Part shown: piece after piece, positions 47,713 through 59,511 of the stretch
Numbering within the stretch: the first letter of the stretch is position 1
Layout: each line of letters opens with the position of its first letter
From: Ophioceras dolichostomum
Lineage: Eukaryota; Ascomycota; Sordariomycetes; Magnaporthales; Ophioceraceae
Direction: 5' to 3'
DNA: 64,000 nucleotides
NCBI GenBank assembly: GCA_003049485.1
Contig: PYST01000018.1
Coordinates: 1-64,000 of the forward strand
Notes under the pieces: model-generated
What the model saw: only the letters and a program-made list of their open reading frames with translations
What the model was told of the DNA's origin: nothing
Databases searched by the model: none
Made by a program: the position numbers and the translations under genes

Positions 47713-48741
47713 ATGGCACCCACACTCGAGGCTCCAGACCCGGTCCAAGATGTGCTTGCCAGCCCACTGAAAGCCAAGCCGCAGCTCGTTGCGCCTGAGC
47801 CCGAGCATTGCCCCGGCCCAGAATCCGAACGAGCCGGCACGGCCGACTCCTGCGAGGGTTGCCCGAACCAGAAGATATGCGCCGCCGCGCCCAAGGGCCC
47901 GGACCCGGACATCCCGCTGATCTCGGCGAGGCTGGCGGGCGTGAAGCACAAAATCCTCGTCCTGAGCGGGAAGGGTGGCGTAGGCAAGTCGACCTTCACG
48001 AGCCTCCTCGCCCACGCGTTCGCCACCAACCCGGACAGCACGGTCGGCATCATGGACACAGACATCTGCGGGCCGAGCATACCGAAGATGATGGGCGCCG
48101 AGGCTGAGACGATACACATCAGCGGGGCGGGCTGGTCTCCGGTCTACGTCATGGATAATTTGGGCGTCATGAGCATCCAGTTCATGCTCCCGAACCGGGA
48201 CGACGCCATCATCTGGAGAGGGCCCAAGAAGAACGGGCTCATCAAGCAGTTCTTGAAGGACGTCGACTGGGGCGAGCTCGACTTCCTGCTCGTCGATACG
48301 CCACCCGGCACGAGCGACGAGCACCTTAGCGTCAACTCGTTCCTGAGGGAGAGCGGCATTGACGGCGCCGTCATGGTCACCACGCCCCAGGAGGTGTCCC
48401 TGCTGGACGTGAGGAAGGAGATCGACTTCTGCCGCAAGGCGGGCATCAGGATCCTGGGGCTAGTGGAGAACATGAGCGGCTTCGTCTGCCCGGGCTGCAA
48501 GTTTGAGAGCCAGATTTTCCGGCCGACGACCGGTGGGGGCAGGGCCCTGGCGAAGGAGATGGACATCCCGTTCCTAGGGTCCGTCCCACTGGATCCGAAC
48601 ATCGGCATGGCGTGCGACTACGGGGAGAGCTTCTTCGACTCTTTCCCGGACAGCCCCGCCTGCGCGGCCCTGAAGAACGTTGTTCGGGGACTTGCTGGCA
48701 AGCTGGGGTTGGCGGCCAACACAGTTCTCCCTGATGCATGA
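47713..48741 (+). CDS. NBP35: Cytosolic Fe-S cluster assembly scaffold NBP35
   Basis: P-loop NTPase that, with Cfd1, assembles 4Fe-4S clusters for cytosolic and nuclear proteins. Single exon, 342 residues. The N-terminal cluster-binding cysteines are Cys33, Cys47, Cys50 and Cys56 (C-x13-C-x2-C-x5-C), which distinguishes Nbp35 from Cfd1. The deviant Walker A motif is VLSGKGGVGKSTFTS, followed by MDTDICGPSIPKM, the Walker-B-like LLVDTPPGTSDEHL, and the C-terminal CPGC pair in ENMSGFVCPGCKFES that holds the bridging cluster. ATG 47713 (context acaATGg) begins MAPTLEAPDP; the frame extends slightly upstream but has no earlier ATG nearby. No damage is seen. Confidence 0.96.
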   Translation: MAPTLEAPDPVQDVLASPLKAKPQLVAPEPEHCPGPESERAGTADSCEGCPNQKICAAAPKGPDPDIPLISARLAGVKHKILVLSGKGGVGKSTFTSLLAHAFATNPDSTVGIMDTDICGPSIPKMMGAEAETIHISGAGWSPVYVMDNLGVMSIQFMLPNRDDAIIWRGPKKNGLIKQFLKDVDWGELDFLLVDTPPGTSDEHLSVNSFLRESGIDGAVMVTTPQEVSLLDVRKEIDFCRKAGIRILGLVENMSGFVCPGCKFESQIFRPTTGGGRALAKEMDIPFLGSVPLDPNIGMACDYGESFFDSFPDSPACAALKNVVRGLAGKLGLAANTVLPDA

Positions 48742-49005
48742 GCAAGAAGACGAAAACGTTTCAACTGCGAATTTAGCGAAAAAGGATATACCCAAGACGA
48801 GCAAATAATCGATCGACGAAACTACTAGCAACAGACGACTGCAATGATAGGCTGGCTCGCAACACTGCAACAGATGCCAAGCAGCAAACTCCAGGAGACC
48901 GGCTAACAACGAACCTCCTATCCGGTGCTCCCAAGATTACCTGCCTACCCTCAACAAGGCTGACGGGCGAGGCTGCCCGGCGAGGCTGTCGGGCCGGCCA
49001 GCTTC

Positions 49006-49788
49006 TCACCCTGAGCCTAGCTTCTTGGGGATCTCCTCTAGATCCTCGACAGAGTCGAGGTCGAGTATCTTGCCGGTCTCGGCCGTGCTCCCCATCAGCT
49101 CCTTGGCGCCGGCGTACAACATCTTCGTCTCGTTGTTGCATGTGACCGGGAGGTAGTAGAGCAGCACGTAGGGTACGGATAAGCGTCCGTCCGGCTGGCG
49201 ACCAGAATTAGCATACCTGGGACGCATAGCGGCATCGGGATACCCCTTCCTCATGGGGTCCCAGGTGGAACGCAGAGCAGGCTTGTGGGATATCCCAGTG
49301 TCCGATATAGAGACGTGGACGGTAGTTGAATAGGAGGTTCTGGAGAGGAAGCACTCACGAGCGTCAATGGGTAGCTGAGTAGCACAAACCGTGGAGTGTG
49401 GTCGGGTAGGTCTTCGGCCAGGTCCTCCAGGTTCTTGTACACCGTCTTCTCTTCATCCTGGCGGATCTCGCATGTAGTCTTGTCGATGTAGTCTAGTGGA
49501 ATGAAATTAGACCAAAGGAATTTGGGAGATAAAAAGAAAGGAAGAGCTCAGCTTCACAAAATTTCTCCATCAGGATAGTCGATCCAAAATTAAACATACA
49601 GATGACAGCTTGCGGATCCTTTGCCCGGGAAGTCCCCAGCCTGAACTTGCGCAGGTGATCCTTGGTCTCCTGAGAGAATGAGTAGAGTCTTGCTTCGGAG
49701 CTCTGGCATCGTATACACTCGAGTTAGCACCGCGCGTAGGTAGCTTCAGCTTGAGATTCAGCTTCGTGGTCGATGGATGCCTCACCAT
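49006..49788 (-). CDS. AIM7: Glia-maturation-factor / Aim7 (ADF-homology actin regulator)
   Basis: ADF-homology protein that binds Arp2/3 and promotes actin debranching. Four minus-strand exons: 49786-49788, 49600-49702, 49359-49492 and 49006-49194; 429 nt, 142 residues, the family length. The first coding exon is the ATG alone, followed by an 83-bp intron (GTGAGG...CCAG). Exon 2 then reads SSEARLYSFSQETKDHLRKF, and exons 3-4 give YYIDKTTCEIRQDE, PRFVLLSYPLTL and PDGRLSVPYVLLYYLPVTCN. The tail EDLEEIPKKLGSG is typical of GMF. Introns are 83, 107 and 164 bp. The gene is divergent from the MoCF-type gene across 637 bp. All splice sites are GT-AG and in frame, so I regard the model as firm. Confidence 0.92.
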
Positions 49789-50425
49789 GATTACCAGTGA
49801 ATTTGAGGGAATGGAGATACGACGTGAATAGCTCAGGGCCGTATGCAAAGGGGGACTTCTCTCTCTCTCAAAGGAGGTCAATAGCGTGAACGACGTAGAT
49901 AAACCCGACGATACGGAATAGATCACAATCAGGACTGGTATCGGGAGAACGAGAAAGCGCAGTGGAAGGGAAGCGGTCGACTCCTGAGGCAAGGGTTCTC
50001 TAATCTGCCTAAATCGCGAGTGAGGAGGTGAACTTGAGGTTCTGACTGCGTCAGCTGGGCAACAGCCTCACCCATTAATTCCAGTCGCTATCAATCCGAT
50101 GGTCAGTGCCCCGCTACAAGAAGACAACATTGATACCCCGCGGCAAAGCCGCTCAGCGCCCCACCACAGCTGTGTGATTCCGGACCGCCCGGCGAACTTC
50201 ACTACCGACAGGAACGCCGACACACACCGAGACCAAAGGCCAATAAAAACCTCCTGTAGATCCAAAAAGCGACTCGGTTCTCTGCACGGAATTTCTAATT
50301 CTGTGTCTCGAGCCTTTTCGTTACTGACTGCAAGGAAATTGAAGAGCAAAACCAAGGAACCAGCAGCAACGCACCTCCCGGCAGGTACTCTACACATTAT
50401 CCCTCATCAGTGAGAGGAAACCCTG
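49789..50425. other. Divergent promoter region, AIM7 / MoCF-type gene
   Basis: 637 bp between two genes that point away from each other. A CT-rich patch (ctctctctctc) lies at 49860-49870. No specific site is called and no gene is seen. Confidence 0.5.
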
Positions 50426-52398
50426 ATGTACTCCCGCCTCGCCCAGGTTTCCAGACGCCTCTCCTTCGCAGCAGCAGCAGCAGCCCGGACAACATTCGTA
50501 CCACTGAGCCAGAAGAGCAATCTACTGGTAGGAGCCGCCGGGAGTGCTGGTGCCCGGAGAAGAAACGCGATGGCTTCGGCGGACGAGCGCAACTCGTGCA
50601 CAATCCACACTGCGGCGTGTCTCATCATTGGTGATGAGGTTCTTGGCGGGAAGGTATGTACTACTACAAAGGGAGCTCGCATGCTAGCATTATCACATAT
50701 CACACGAAATCCTTCACATCGCCTTTCGGTCCATCACTCGCTCAATCCCTGCCCCCTTATTGAGAACAACTACCTGCACCTACCTGCCTCCCTGCATACA
50801 CTCAGGTAGCAGGAGCACAAAACTGTGTAATGTTTCGTCACCGGCATTTCGCTAACTGAGACATGGTTGTGAGGAACAGACGGTCGATGTGAGTATACGC
50901 AAGCCCTCCTTTGCCTCTCGTCGAGCTGGAGTTCGCCTGGGACAACAATGTAGCTTCGGGGTGATCGATCCTAACTCTACCTCTCTCTTTCTCTCCCTCC
51001 ACGTGACAGACCAACTCCGGCGCTGTAGCGAAGTGGTGCTTTCAGCTCGGCATCGACCTGAAGAGGATCGAGGTCATTGCCGACGACGAGTCCGAGATCA
51101 TCGAGGCCGTCCGGCGGATGAGTGACCGTTATGACTTTGTCGTCACGAGGTAAGGCGACTGTGACACCAATGCCACACCTACCTACCTACCTACCTACCT
51201 GTATTGGTCCCTAGATTTGGGGGGGGGGGGGAAACAGACATCTTGAAAGTTGAGCTAACAACAATCTGTGTTCATTATCAAGTGGTGGAATCGGGCCTAC
51301 GTAAGTACAGGCCCTACCTCTCTCCCTTCCCGCACCTAGCAGGTCCTACCTACCTAGGTACCTAGTCTCGTATGTCTGGAGTATCTGTCTGTGATGATGA
51401 ACTCAATCTAACCTGCCGCTTCGCTTCTCACTTTCCTTCCTTCCTACCTGGTACCCACCCATATAGACACGACGACATCACCTACTCATCAATAGCCAAG
51501 GCCTTCAACTTGAAGCTGGTGCTCCACGAGCGAGCCTACGACCGCATGAGGCTGCTCTCGAAGCCGCACCCGTCCCAGCCCAACTTCGACTGGGACGAGG
51601 ACTCGTCGGCGCGCAGGGCCAAGCTGCGCATGGTCGAGCTGCCGACGGACCCGAGCCGCGACCCGAAGGACCAGTTCATCTTCCCCAGGGAGGAGCTGTG
51701 GGTGCCTGTGTGCGTCGTCAATGGGAATGTGCACATTCTACCTGGCGTGCCGAGATTATGTGAGTTGAGTTTCTTGGCTCTATTTGTCTTGTTTCCTACC
51801 TACTCGGTTGTTCATTCTTTAACATACCTAGGTAGGTATGTCCGTCAAACTTGGATTGCTAACGGTTATTTCGTTTTTGTACAAAATTCATTAGTCGTGG
51901 CTCTGCTCGACGGCCTGAAGCCCTACATTCGGCCGCGGCTAGAAGACCCGGAGGCCAAGGGCATCTGTAGGGTTATGATCTCTACTCCGCTCTCGGAGAG
52001 CGCGGTGGCTGGCTACCTGACGCAGCTGGCCGGCAGGGTCGAGCCGATGGGGATCAAGATCGGGAGCTATCCGAGGTGGAACAAGAAGACCAACACCGTC
52101 ACCTTAGTTGGGAAGTGAGTGCAGCCCCATTTCTCCCCCTTCCTCCTCTTCTTCGCGGCTATCTTTTGCGAGCTGGTTGCGTGGCGGCTGGCTGGCTCGA
52201 TCGCCCTTCTCCTTCTCTACCTACGGACCCACCGAGATCAGCGGCTTACACCATAAAAATCGGCATCGGGTGAACAGGAACAAGGCAGCCATCGACAGCA
52301 TTGTACCAGAGGTTCTTCTGAAAGTACAGGGGAAGGTCATCAGTATCGAGGGGGAGGATGACGACCCGAACGAAAAGGAGGAGTCCTATTCCCAATAG
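50426..52398 (+). CDS. MoCF/CinA-type molybdopterin-binding-fold protein, seven exons with two micro-exons
   Basis: Protein with the MoaB/Mog fold shared by CinA and the N-terminal half of eukaryotic FAD synthase. Exons: 50426-50653, 50880-50888, 51010-51149, 51283-51300, 51467-51759, 51895-52114 and 52278-52398; 1029 nt, 342 residues. Exon 2 (9 nt) encodes only TVD of the signature GDEVLGGK-TVD-TNSGAVAK. Exon 4 (18 nt) encodes SGGIGPT, joining FVVTS to THDDITYSSIAKAF. Later blocks are HILPGVPRL-FVALLDGLKP and RVMISTPLSESAVAGYLTQL. The Arg/Ala-rich N-terminus (MYSRLAQVSRRLSFAAAAAA) looks like a mitochondrial targeting peptide; Met49 (MASADERN) could be a cytosolic start. Whether it binds a nucleotide or a pterin cannot be told; no PAPS-reductase half is present. 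Confidence 0.85.
51176..51231. repeat. CCTA tetramer run and poly-G inside an intron
   Basis: Intron 3 of the MoCF-type gene carries about six CCTA copies (51176-51200) and a run of about 13 G (51219-51231). Both are prone to slippage, so the length here may be unreliable. Confidence 0.85.
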
Positions 52399-53141
52399 AC
52401 TTGGGCACCAAGGTAGCTTGCTGCTGGTGTTTTGGCTGTTTAGGTACCTTATTTGGTCGGGTGCTGGAGTCCTGCAATCTCGATGGACATGCGAAGAATC
52501 CTCTCTCTCTCTCTCTCTCTCTCTCTTCACATATGTCGAACTGCAAGCTTGTCATCTATTGTCACTTCGCATACATACATGACGCCGGTGATGCCGTCGG
52601 GACTAGCCTCTTCCCTTTGAGTCGTTAGAATCAGTTCTGCCTACTGGTACCCGCCTGTACCCAAGGTACTTACCTACCTATTCACAACACTCTCGTCCGT
52701 TTCGTTTCTTTTTTCTGTTTTTTCGGAAATGCGGCAGTCTTGAGAATGCATGATGCATCCAACTGAAATGCCTCATCAACAACGTGCTTTTTTCATTCGC
52801 TACCCTCTTGAAGGGTCGTGGGTGTGGGAGGGGTAGAGGTCGGGAGTGGCGTGGCGTGCCTTGCTTTTTTGTGCCTAGCGTGGGGGAATAACAACCAGAC
52901 CTGAACAACCATCAGGCTTATCCTAGAGACCTGATCCCTGAGATGATGGCTCCATCTACATTCACCGATGGATCTGTCTGGCTAGAACGTTTCTCGAAGT
53001 TTTCCCTTGCAGGAATTTATTGACGCCACAAAGCGAAGCGTACTTTGTCAAATATCATCTTTCTGGCTGCCTGCCAGATGGAAGCCCATATCTAGTTTAG
53101 CGGGAACGAAACTATTTGTCGTGCATGCAGACCTAACCAAG

Positions 53142-53301
53142 GTCGGTGGTAGGTACCCTCGTCAAGATCATGCTGGGATGCTCAGCGAGGAAGAAGATAA
53201 ACGACTGCCTGCGACCTGTTTGTCGGTGGTAAGTACTCTCGTCAAGATCATGCTGGGATGCTCAGCGATGAAGAAGATAAAAGACTGCCTGCGACCTGTT
53301 T
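53142..53301. repeat. 80-bp tandem duplication, two copies
   Basis: Copies 53142-53221 and 53222-53301 run gtcggtggta...gcgacctgtttg and differ at only a few positions (for example aggtaccctc against aagtactctc, and gaggaagaag against gatgaagaag). Non-coding context. Confidence 0.85.
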
Positions 53302-56300
53302 GGCAGGCTGCTACTCCATGCTCGGGTGTGACATTCACAAATGACACGGGGAGACGGGCAATGGCACTTTGCTCCTTGGGAGTGTGGTTCAATATGCATT
53401 ATTTTACGGAACGAAGCGACGCCGCGACGGTTGTTCATGCTGGGGCTACCTGCTGGGCCAGTTCCCATCATCCCTGTTTGTGCTTATCTCGGATATCACC
53501 AGTGTCACGCAAGAAGCCTCTAACCTCTTTGGAGTTTGGGGGAGCATATTTGAACGGCCTTTCCATGCCCAGCTGTATGTCCTGCTTGCACACGGAGAGT
53601 TGCGATGGATAATAGCATTACATTTGGATTACTTGCTTATCTATCACCTTGTTCTTTGCAACCTTTCTTCTTCTTCTTTTCTTCTTTTCGTTTTCTTTGC
53701 TTGTTTGTTTTCTCTTCGATGCACCCGAGAGTATTGAGTCTGGCAGAGAGTCGTAGACACCTCTTTGGATTTGCCCAAAAGCGGAAATGCCTCGTGTGAG
53801 CCTGCAAGATAGGGTCTCCACAATGACAGCCGAGCCACCTGAGCACTACTGTACTGTGAGCAGAGTGGTTTTGTTCTTCTTCTTGTTAGTCGGCGACCCC
53901 GTGTGCGTACCTATATGTGAACTACTGGAGACATGATGAAAAGAAAGAAAGAAAGACAAGAAGAGCGTCAAGCCTGGGCCGATGATGTACTTGTGGGGGA
54001 ACGCAACGCAAAGGAGAATCTTGGACGAGAACGCTATCTGCACCTGGCCAAGCGCTAGAGGAAGCCCGCTGCCAATCAGAAGGCTGATCTGAAGAGGGAG
54101 AGAGAGGAGACGAGGAAGAAAAATACCATCGCACCACAAAGTCTGGCTCTGGTGGATTTGAAAGGCCTCGTGCAATCTGCGATCTGGCGAGTGGTTGAAT
54201 GGTTAATGAGACATGTTGATCTGCCCCCTTTTTGCAGTGGGGAAACATATTTCGACAACACTTGCCGAGGCGACGGACAGCCTCTGCCGAGAGTGAGAAA
54301 CATCGAAAGCAGGCAAGGCAGGATTGAGGCTTATTCAGACTGTGATGCTGATGTTGACGATGACGACAGATGGTTCGTTTGGGCCAGCGGCGCAGGAAAC
54401 ATGGAAAGAAGGGCCTGATCTAGCAATGTTTCAGGACAGTGTACAAAAAATTTATAGGGTCAAGTGCAGAGTGCAAAACACCACCTCTCATGACCCCCTT
54501 GGTTTCTCGTCTGAAGGGGACAGAGAATCAGGAAGCGCTCTCGCGGTTGGAGAAGAGTGAGAGAAAAAAAAAGGTTTAGGGGGCCGCGCCGCAATCCTTA
54601 AGGCAGCCTTGTCAGCGTCTTGGTCCTGGCGCGGGCGAACGGGAGGACGCGGCTGGTAGGTTACCAGTGTGACCACGGCCTTCCTCCATGATAATCGTGA
54701 TGACGTGCAGTCTGACACTTTTGCAAAACGCGTCCCCGCCGCCGCCGCCGCCACCACCCGGGATCTATTTAGCAGAGGCGCAGCTCGGGGAGAGGCTGTC
54801 ACGGGTACCAAAGACCAAAAGGAATAAAAAAGCTGATGCGGCGAAGAGAGGCGGATGCGGAGATTCTATCCCGCCAAAAATTCGCCGTGGTCTTTCAGCA
54901 GCTTTGCGTGTCATTGGGGGCGAAGAGAGGGGGGCGAGCCTCGCTTTCTTTGGTGTGATAATATAGTAGGCAGGGAGACTGGAGATGTGTCACGATGGAA
55001 GACCGTTCACCTCCTGCCCCTCCTCCTGGTATCCAAGCCAAATATCGAGGGGCTCTACTTCTGCTGTGCTTTCTTCGTGATTGGACGAGAAGGGAGAGCT
55101 ACTTCGCGCTGGCAGTATGCACTCCTTAGCAGATTTTTCTTATTAGCCGCCCGAGAAACAAAAGTTGGGGATACGTCAAGCAAGTCAGGCCAGTTCAGTT
55201 ACACACTGGCGCCTTCTCGACATCATCGGTGTCGCAGAGGTCCCCTTCAACCGGCCCAGATGGCTGCCTTCACCAGCTCCAGAAAATGGTTCCGGCAGGT
55301 GGTCTCTCCTTGTGTCACTTGGGAATTTGTGGCTCCATCCCTACTGTGTGCTTGGTGTGTAGCTGGAGGTTGGGAGAGGCACCTCAGCAAGAGTCCTCCC
55401 CAGTGCTCTTATCTTCTTTATTAGTCCTATAGCTTCCTGCGCGGAGATGCATGCCTTGCACACGCATTTCGTGATGTAGTAACGAGGAACGAACGCTTTG
55501 TTTCACACCCAGGAAGCGGCGCAGAAAAGAAGCAACCGCATATCCACAGTGTGTCGAGCACCGTGAAGATTCATCTTGAGGCTTTCTTTCCTAGCTCGGG
55601 AACCATCCGTTCCTGTGGCCTCGCGCCGACTGGGCTGAAAATTGGAGGGGAGAAAATGGTAATGCCATCGGGGAATGGGAAAAGGGCTAACATTGAACAC
55701 GTGAGTGAATACGGCACTTTTCATCCCCTTCGCCTCGCATCGCCCTGGAACTTGCCGGGCGAGCAGTAGCCTTGCCGAGAATCGAGATTGAGGGCATTGA
55801 TCAGCCACCACCACCACTCTCGCCCTGTCTTGCTGTGTTGCCAGCGGGTGCGTACCTGCATTTCAGCCAGCCAGCACAGCAGGACAGCACATGGATGCGT
55901 GGCGGATGGGGCTGGTGTTAGTACAGCATGTTTGTCTCTTTTCATCCGTACTTTTTTTCTTTCTTTCTCTTCTTCTGAACACTATTGTTCGTCTTTGTTT
56001 AATCGATCGGCAGATCCCGCCTCTCACCCTTTCTCCCATCAGCCAAACACCCAACGGCGAAAGATTCGATCCAGTCGGAAGATAAACCTGCGTCTCGCAG
56101 TGTCTAAGAGGTTCACCCGCTCGCGGGCGGGAAAGAGAAGCTCGTATTTCACCGTCGTACATGCCTGTTCGACTCTCTCCCGCCTTCCCGCGCACGCTGC
56201 ATGTCTTTGTCTATCGCTCAGGGAGTCTCATCTTCCCCTTCCCATCTCCCGCTCTTACCCCTCGCTCCTACGCTCTTTCTTCTTCTTGTTCACATTGGGA

Positions 56301-56509
56301 CCATTTGAAGAAGCAAGAGCTGGAGCGTGAGCACCACCACCACTACTACCACTGTGCGTCCTCATTCGTCTGGTAAGAGGCTCAGCATGGTGGCTTCCTC
56401 TCGTCGGCCCCCTTTCCGAGCAGAGCAGCGGCGCGGCCCCCCCGCTTTCTCTCTCTATCTCTCTCAATCCTTTTTACAACTATCTCCGTATGGACCCCCC
56501 CCCCCCCCC

Positions 56510-56555
56510 NNNNNNNNNNNNNNNNNNNNNNNNNNNNNNNNNNNNNNNNNNNNNN
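56510..56555. other. Assembly gap (46 N) flanked by poly-C
   Basis: Unknown bases with about 15 C on the left side and 7 C on the right. The gap lies inside a C homopolymer, so sequencing probably failed there; the true length is unknown. The ORFs drawn through it are meaningless. Confidence 0.99.
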
Positions 56556-58269
56556 CCCCCCCTATCGAGCCTATTATATGTACCGTAATAAGATGTCTGG
56601 ATGTGATTCTTCTTGATGTCGTACAGTGTGTCAAAAAAGAGCAGCATGTGTGTGGCCGCTACGGCCGCCCGAGCTAGCAGGGAACAAGGGACCACAAAGA
56701 GAAGGACTGCATAGAGAGAAGCCGCCCGGACCCCCAAAAAGGGAGAGACACAGGAGGGAAAAGGGCTACGAGCCAATGAGAAGGTTGGAGTGGGTTGCTC
56801 TCCCCCTGTTGATTGCCCCTCTTTGCTCTTTCCTGGTGGTTCTGGAAGCCAGAAAAACCACCAGCAGCTCGCCGAACAGAAGTGACCCCCCCCCTCTCCC
56901 TCCACAGATCCGGGCATGCGCTTTTAAGTTATGCAGGCAGCCTAGGATGCATGTGTTAGTGGTGCTCCCTGCTGCGGGCGGGTGTTCCTGTTCCTGCTCA
57001 GAGTTCATGCTGCGTTTGAGGGAGATAGATGGTAGGATAGAGCTGGGCAGTGGGGGAGGAAAACAATGGCACGGGGGATAGTAGATGAAAGGGGAAAGAG
57101 AAGAAAGCGAGGGTGACTTTGAATTCTTTTTTCCTGCATGCAGACGTGTCTTGTACTGTGGTATGCGCCGTGCTTTCTCTCTTTCTCAACTTCGATGCTT
57201 CCCGGATGCTGTTGCTGTTCCTGTTGCTGCTCCTCCAACTGCAGCTTTGGCATCTGTATCGTCCAGAAGTCAACACCAACCGTGCAAAGTACCGCCCGCC
57301 CATCCATCCGCCCATCCCATCTACAACCACCACCATCCATCCACCCACATGGGCACCCGCTCCACTTGTGGTAACTCCACTCCACCTCTCTCACTGCAAG
57401 GTATCCCCATCGATCCATCCTCTCCCTTTTGTCCCCCCTCTGCTTGTTGCGACACTGCTGGCACCCTTTCTCTCGCGCGCCTCGGATACAAACCCCTTTT
57501 TTGCCAGTCGAAGGAAGAAAAAAAAAAAAGGTTGAGAATTGCACGTCAATTCCCTCACGCAATTCTTTTTAGAATTCCATTCTCTCCTCTTTCACGTTTT
57601 CTGCAAGCACTTTCCTTTTCAGCACGCCCCGTCTCAAACAAGCTTCCCCATAATATCCGTCACCGGGGTTGCCTGGCCGTTGGAAGCACAAGGGGGACCA
57701 CCGAAATTCCTCCAGCCCTCTCTCTCCAGCACTCCTTTGCCGCCAATTGAACTTGCGAGCATATCATCAGAGGAAAGCACCAGACGCTGACCAGTCGCAG
57801 CGGACCTAGCCCCAGCAAAAAAGCAGCGCCTAGACCAAGCCCACCCCGGACTGGCTTGCAGCTCTCTCAACTGCTTCTGCTCCGTTTTGACCTCTTCTCT
57901 CTCCACCTCAACTTCACTCACTTCCAAAAGACAGGCGCTCTCTCTCTCTTTTTTTTGTCGACACCACCTTCATCCAATCAACAACAACAAGGGGACCCTC
58001 ATTCCATTTTCGCCCTTTCTGCTTCTCCCATCGAGGAATCTCTCCCTTACCGACCTACTCCAACCCTCGTCGCCTTGCTTTCCTTTTCCTTCGTCAAAGC
58101 TAGCAGGAAGAAGCAACGGGGGTCAACCCACAAACTCCGAATCTGAGTTTCAGGTTTATCGCGAAAAGGCAGCTTGCTATCCCACGAGCAAATCGCATAA
58201 GAGAACGTCCTCCGCTCTCCCGACTTCAATCGCCGTGGATAGCTTCGGCAATCATCGCAGATTAGCACA

Positions 58270-59511
58270 ATGGCCTCAAAGGTACGTGTGCTTGTTTGAT
58301 TTTTCCCAACTCCTCCGCCTGCTAGGCACTGCGACTTGCGAGCTCCGGCGAAAGGCGATGGCCACGGCGGCGGCGCACGCGACGATCACCGATCAATCTT
58401 CTCGAGGTCGAATTTACAGCATTCCTCAACGCTCTGCTCCTGCTCCGCCGCGCGCCATTGCCCGCCAGCAGCAGTGGTAGCTGTAGCCTTGCTGCAATCA
58501 TCGAAATGCCTTCGGCGTTTTCCTTGCTAACTCGTGTGCCGCCTTTTTTCTTATCGCCAATTCTAGTTCCTGCGAGAGTACAAGCTGGTAGTGGTCGGCG
58601 GAGGTGGTGTCGGTAAATCATGCTTGACCATCCAGCTCATTCAAAGCCACTTCGTCGACGAGTATGACCCAACTATCGAAGGTGCGATCGACCCTTGAAT
58701 TTTTTTCCGTCACCATATTCGCCCGAATGGATTGGTCCTCTCGGCGAATTGAGAGTAGAAACGAAAACCACAAAAATGTCTTTGCCAGTACGCATGCTGA
58801 CTGAAGGATAACGTACTGGGGGACATGCAGACTCGTATCGCAAGCAGTGCGTCATCGACGATGAGGTCGCCCTGCTAGACGTGCTCGACACGGCAGGACA
58901 GGAGGAGTACTCTGCAATGCGCGAACAGTACATGCGGACCGGCGAGGGCTTCCTGCTCGTCTACTCGATCACGTCGCGCCAGAGCTTCGAGGAGATCACG
59001 ACCTTCCAGCAGCAGATCCTGAGGGTCAAGGACAAGGACTACTTCCCCATGGTCGTCGTGGGGAACAAGTGCGACCTGGAGGGCGAGCGCGAGGTTACTA
59101 GACAAGGTGCGTTTTGTGCGACAACAGTGTAGACGACTAACCTACCTACCTTACCTGTCTTACCCCTGCCTACCTCACCTACGGTACCTACCACACAATT
59201 TGATTGGGCGAAACAAAAATATGAGGAACGACCTACTACAGGACCTAACAATATTTATTTGTCTCCAAACAGAGGGTGATGCCCTGGCCCGGTCCTTCGG
59301 CTGCAAGTTCCTCGAGACGTCGGCGAAGTCCCGGATCAACGTCGACAAGGCCTTCTACGACATCGTGCGCGAGATCCGGCGTTACAACCGCGAGATGCAG
59401 GGCTACTCAACCGGCAGCGGCACATCGAACCCGGGAGGCCCGGCCAACAAGATGGAGGTCAGCGATAGCGACGCTGAGGTCGGATGCTGCTCAAAGTGCT
59501 TGCTGATGTGA
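58270..59511 (+). CDS. RAS1: Ras GTPase RAS-1
   Basis: Small GTPase switch at the plasma membrane that signals to cAMP and MAP-kinase pathways in fungi. Exons 58270-58281, 58567-58681, 58831-59106 and 59273-59511; 642 nt, 213 residues, the length of Neurospora RAS-1. Exon 1 encodes only MASK and is separated by a 285-bp intron. G-boxes: GGGGVGKS (P-loop), the switch I effector YDPTIEDSY (split by intron 2), DTAGQEEYSAM, NKCDL and ETSAKSRINV. The C-terminus CCSKCLLM has a CaaX box (Cys210) plus upstream cysteines for palmitoylation. The P-loop has Gly where human Ras has Ala11; the Gly12 and Gly13 equivalents and Gln61 are wild type. Intron 3 is rich in CCTA/TACC motifs. Confidence 0.97.

Larger units (their letters stand above)
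52399..58269. other. Gene-poor block, 5.9 kb, upstream of RAS-1
   Basis: Holds a CT tract at about 52500-52526, an 80-bp tandem duplication, an assembly gap in poly-C, and a pyrimidine-rich leader before RAS-1 (about 57880-58080). ORFs of 100-220 codons on both strands overlap one another and show no domain. No RNA gene was recognised. Part of the right end is probably the RAS-1 promoter and 5' UTR. Confidence 0.45.
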
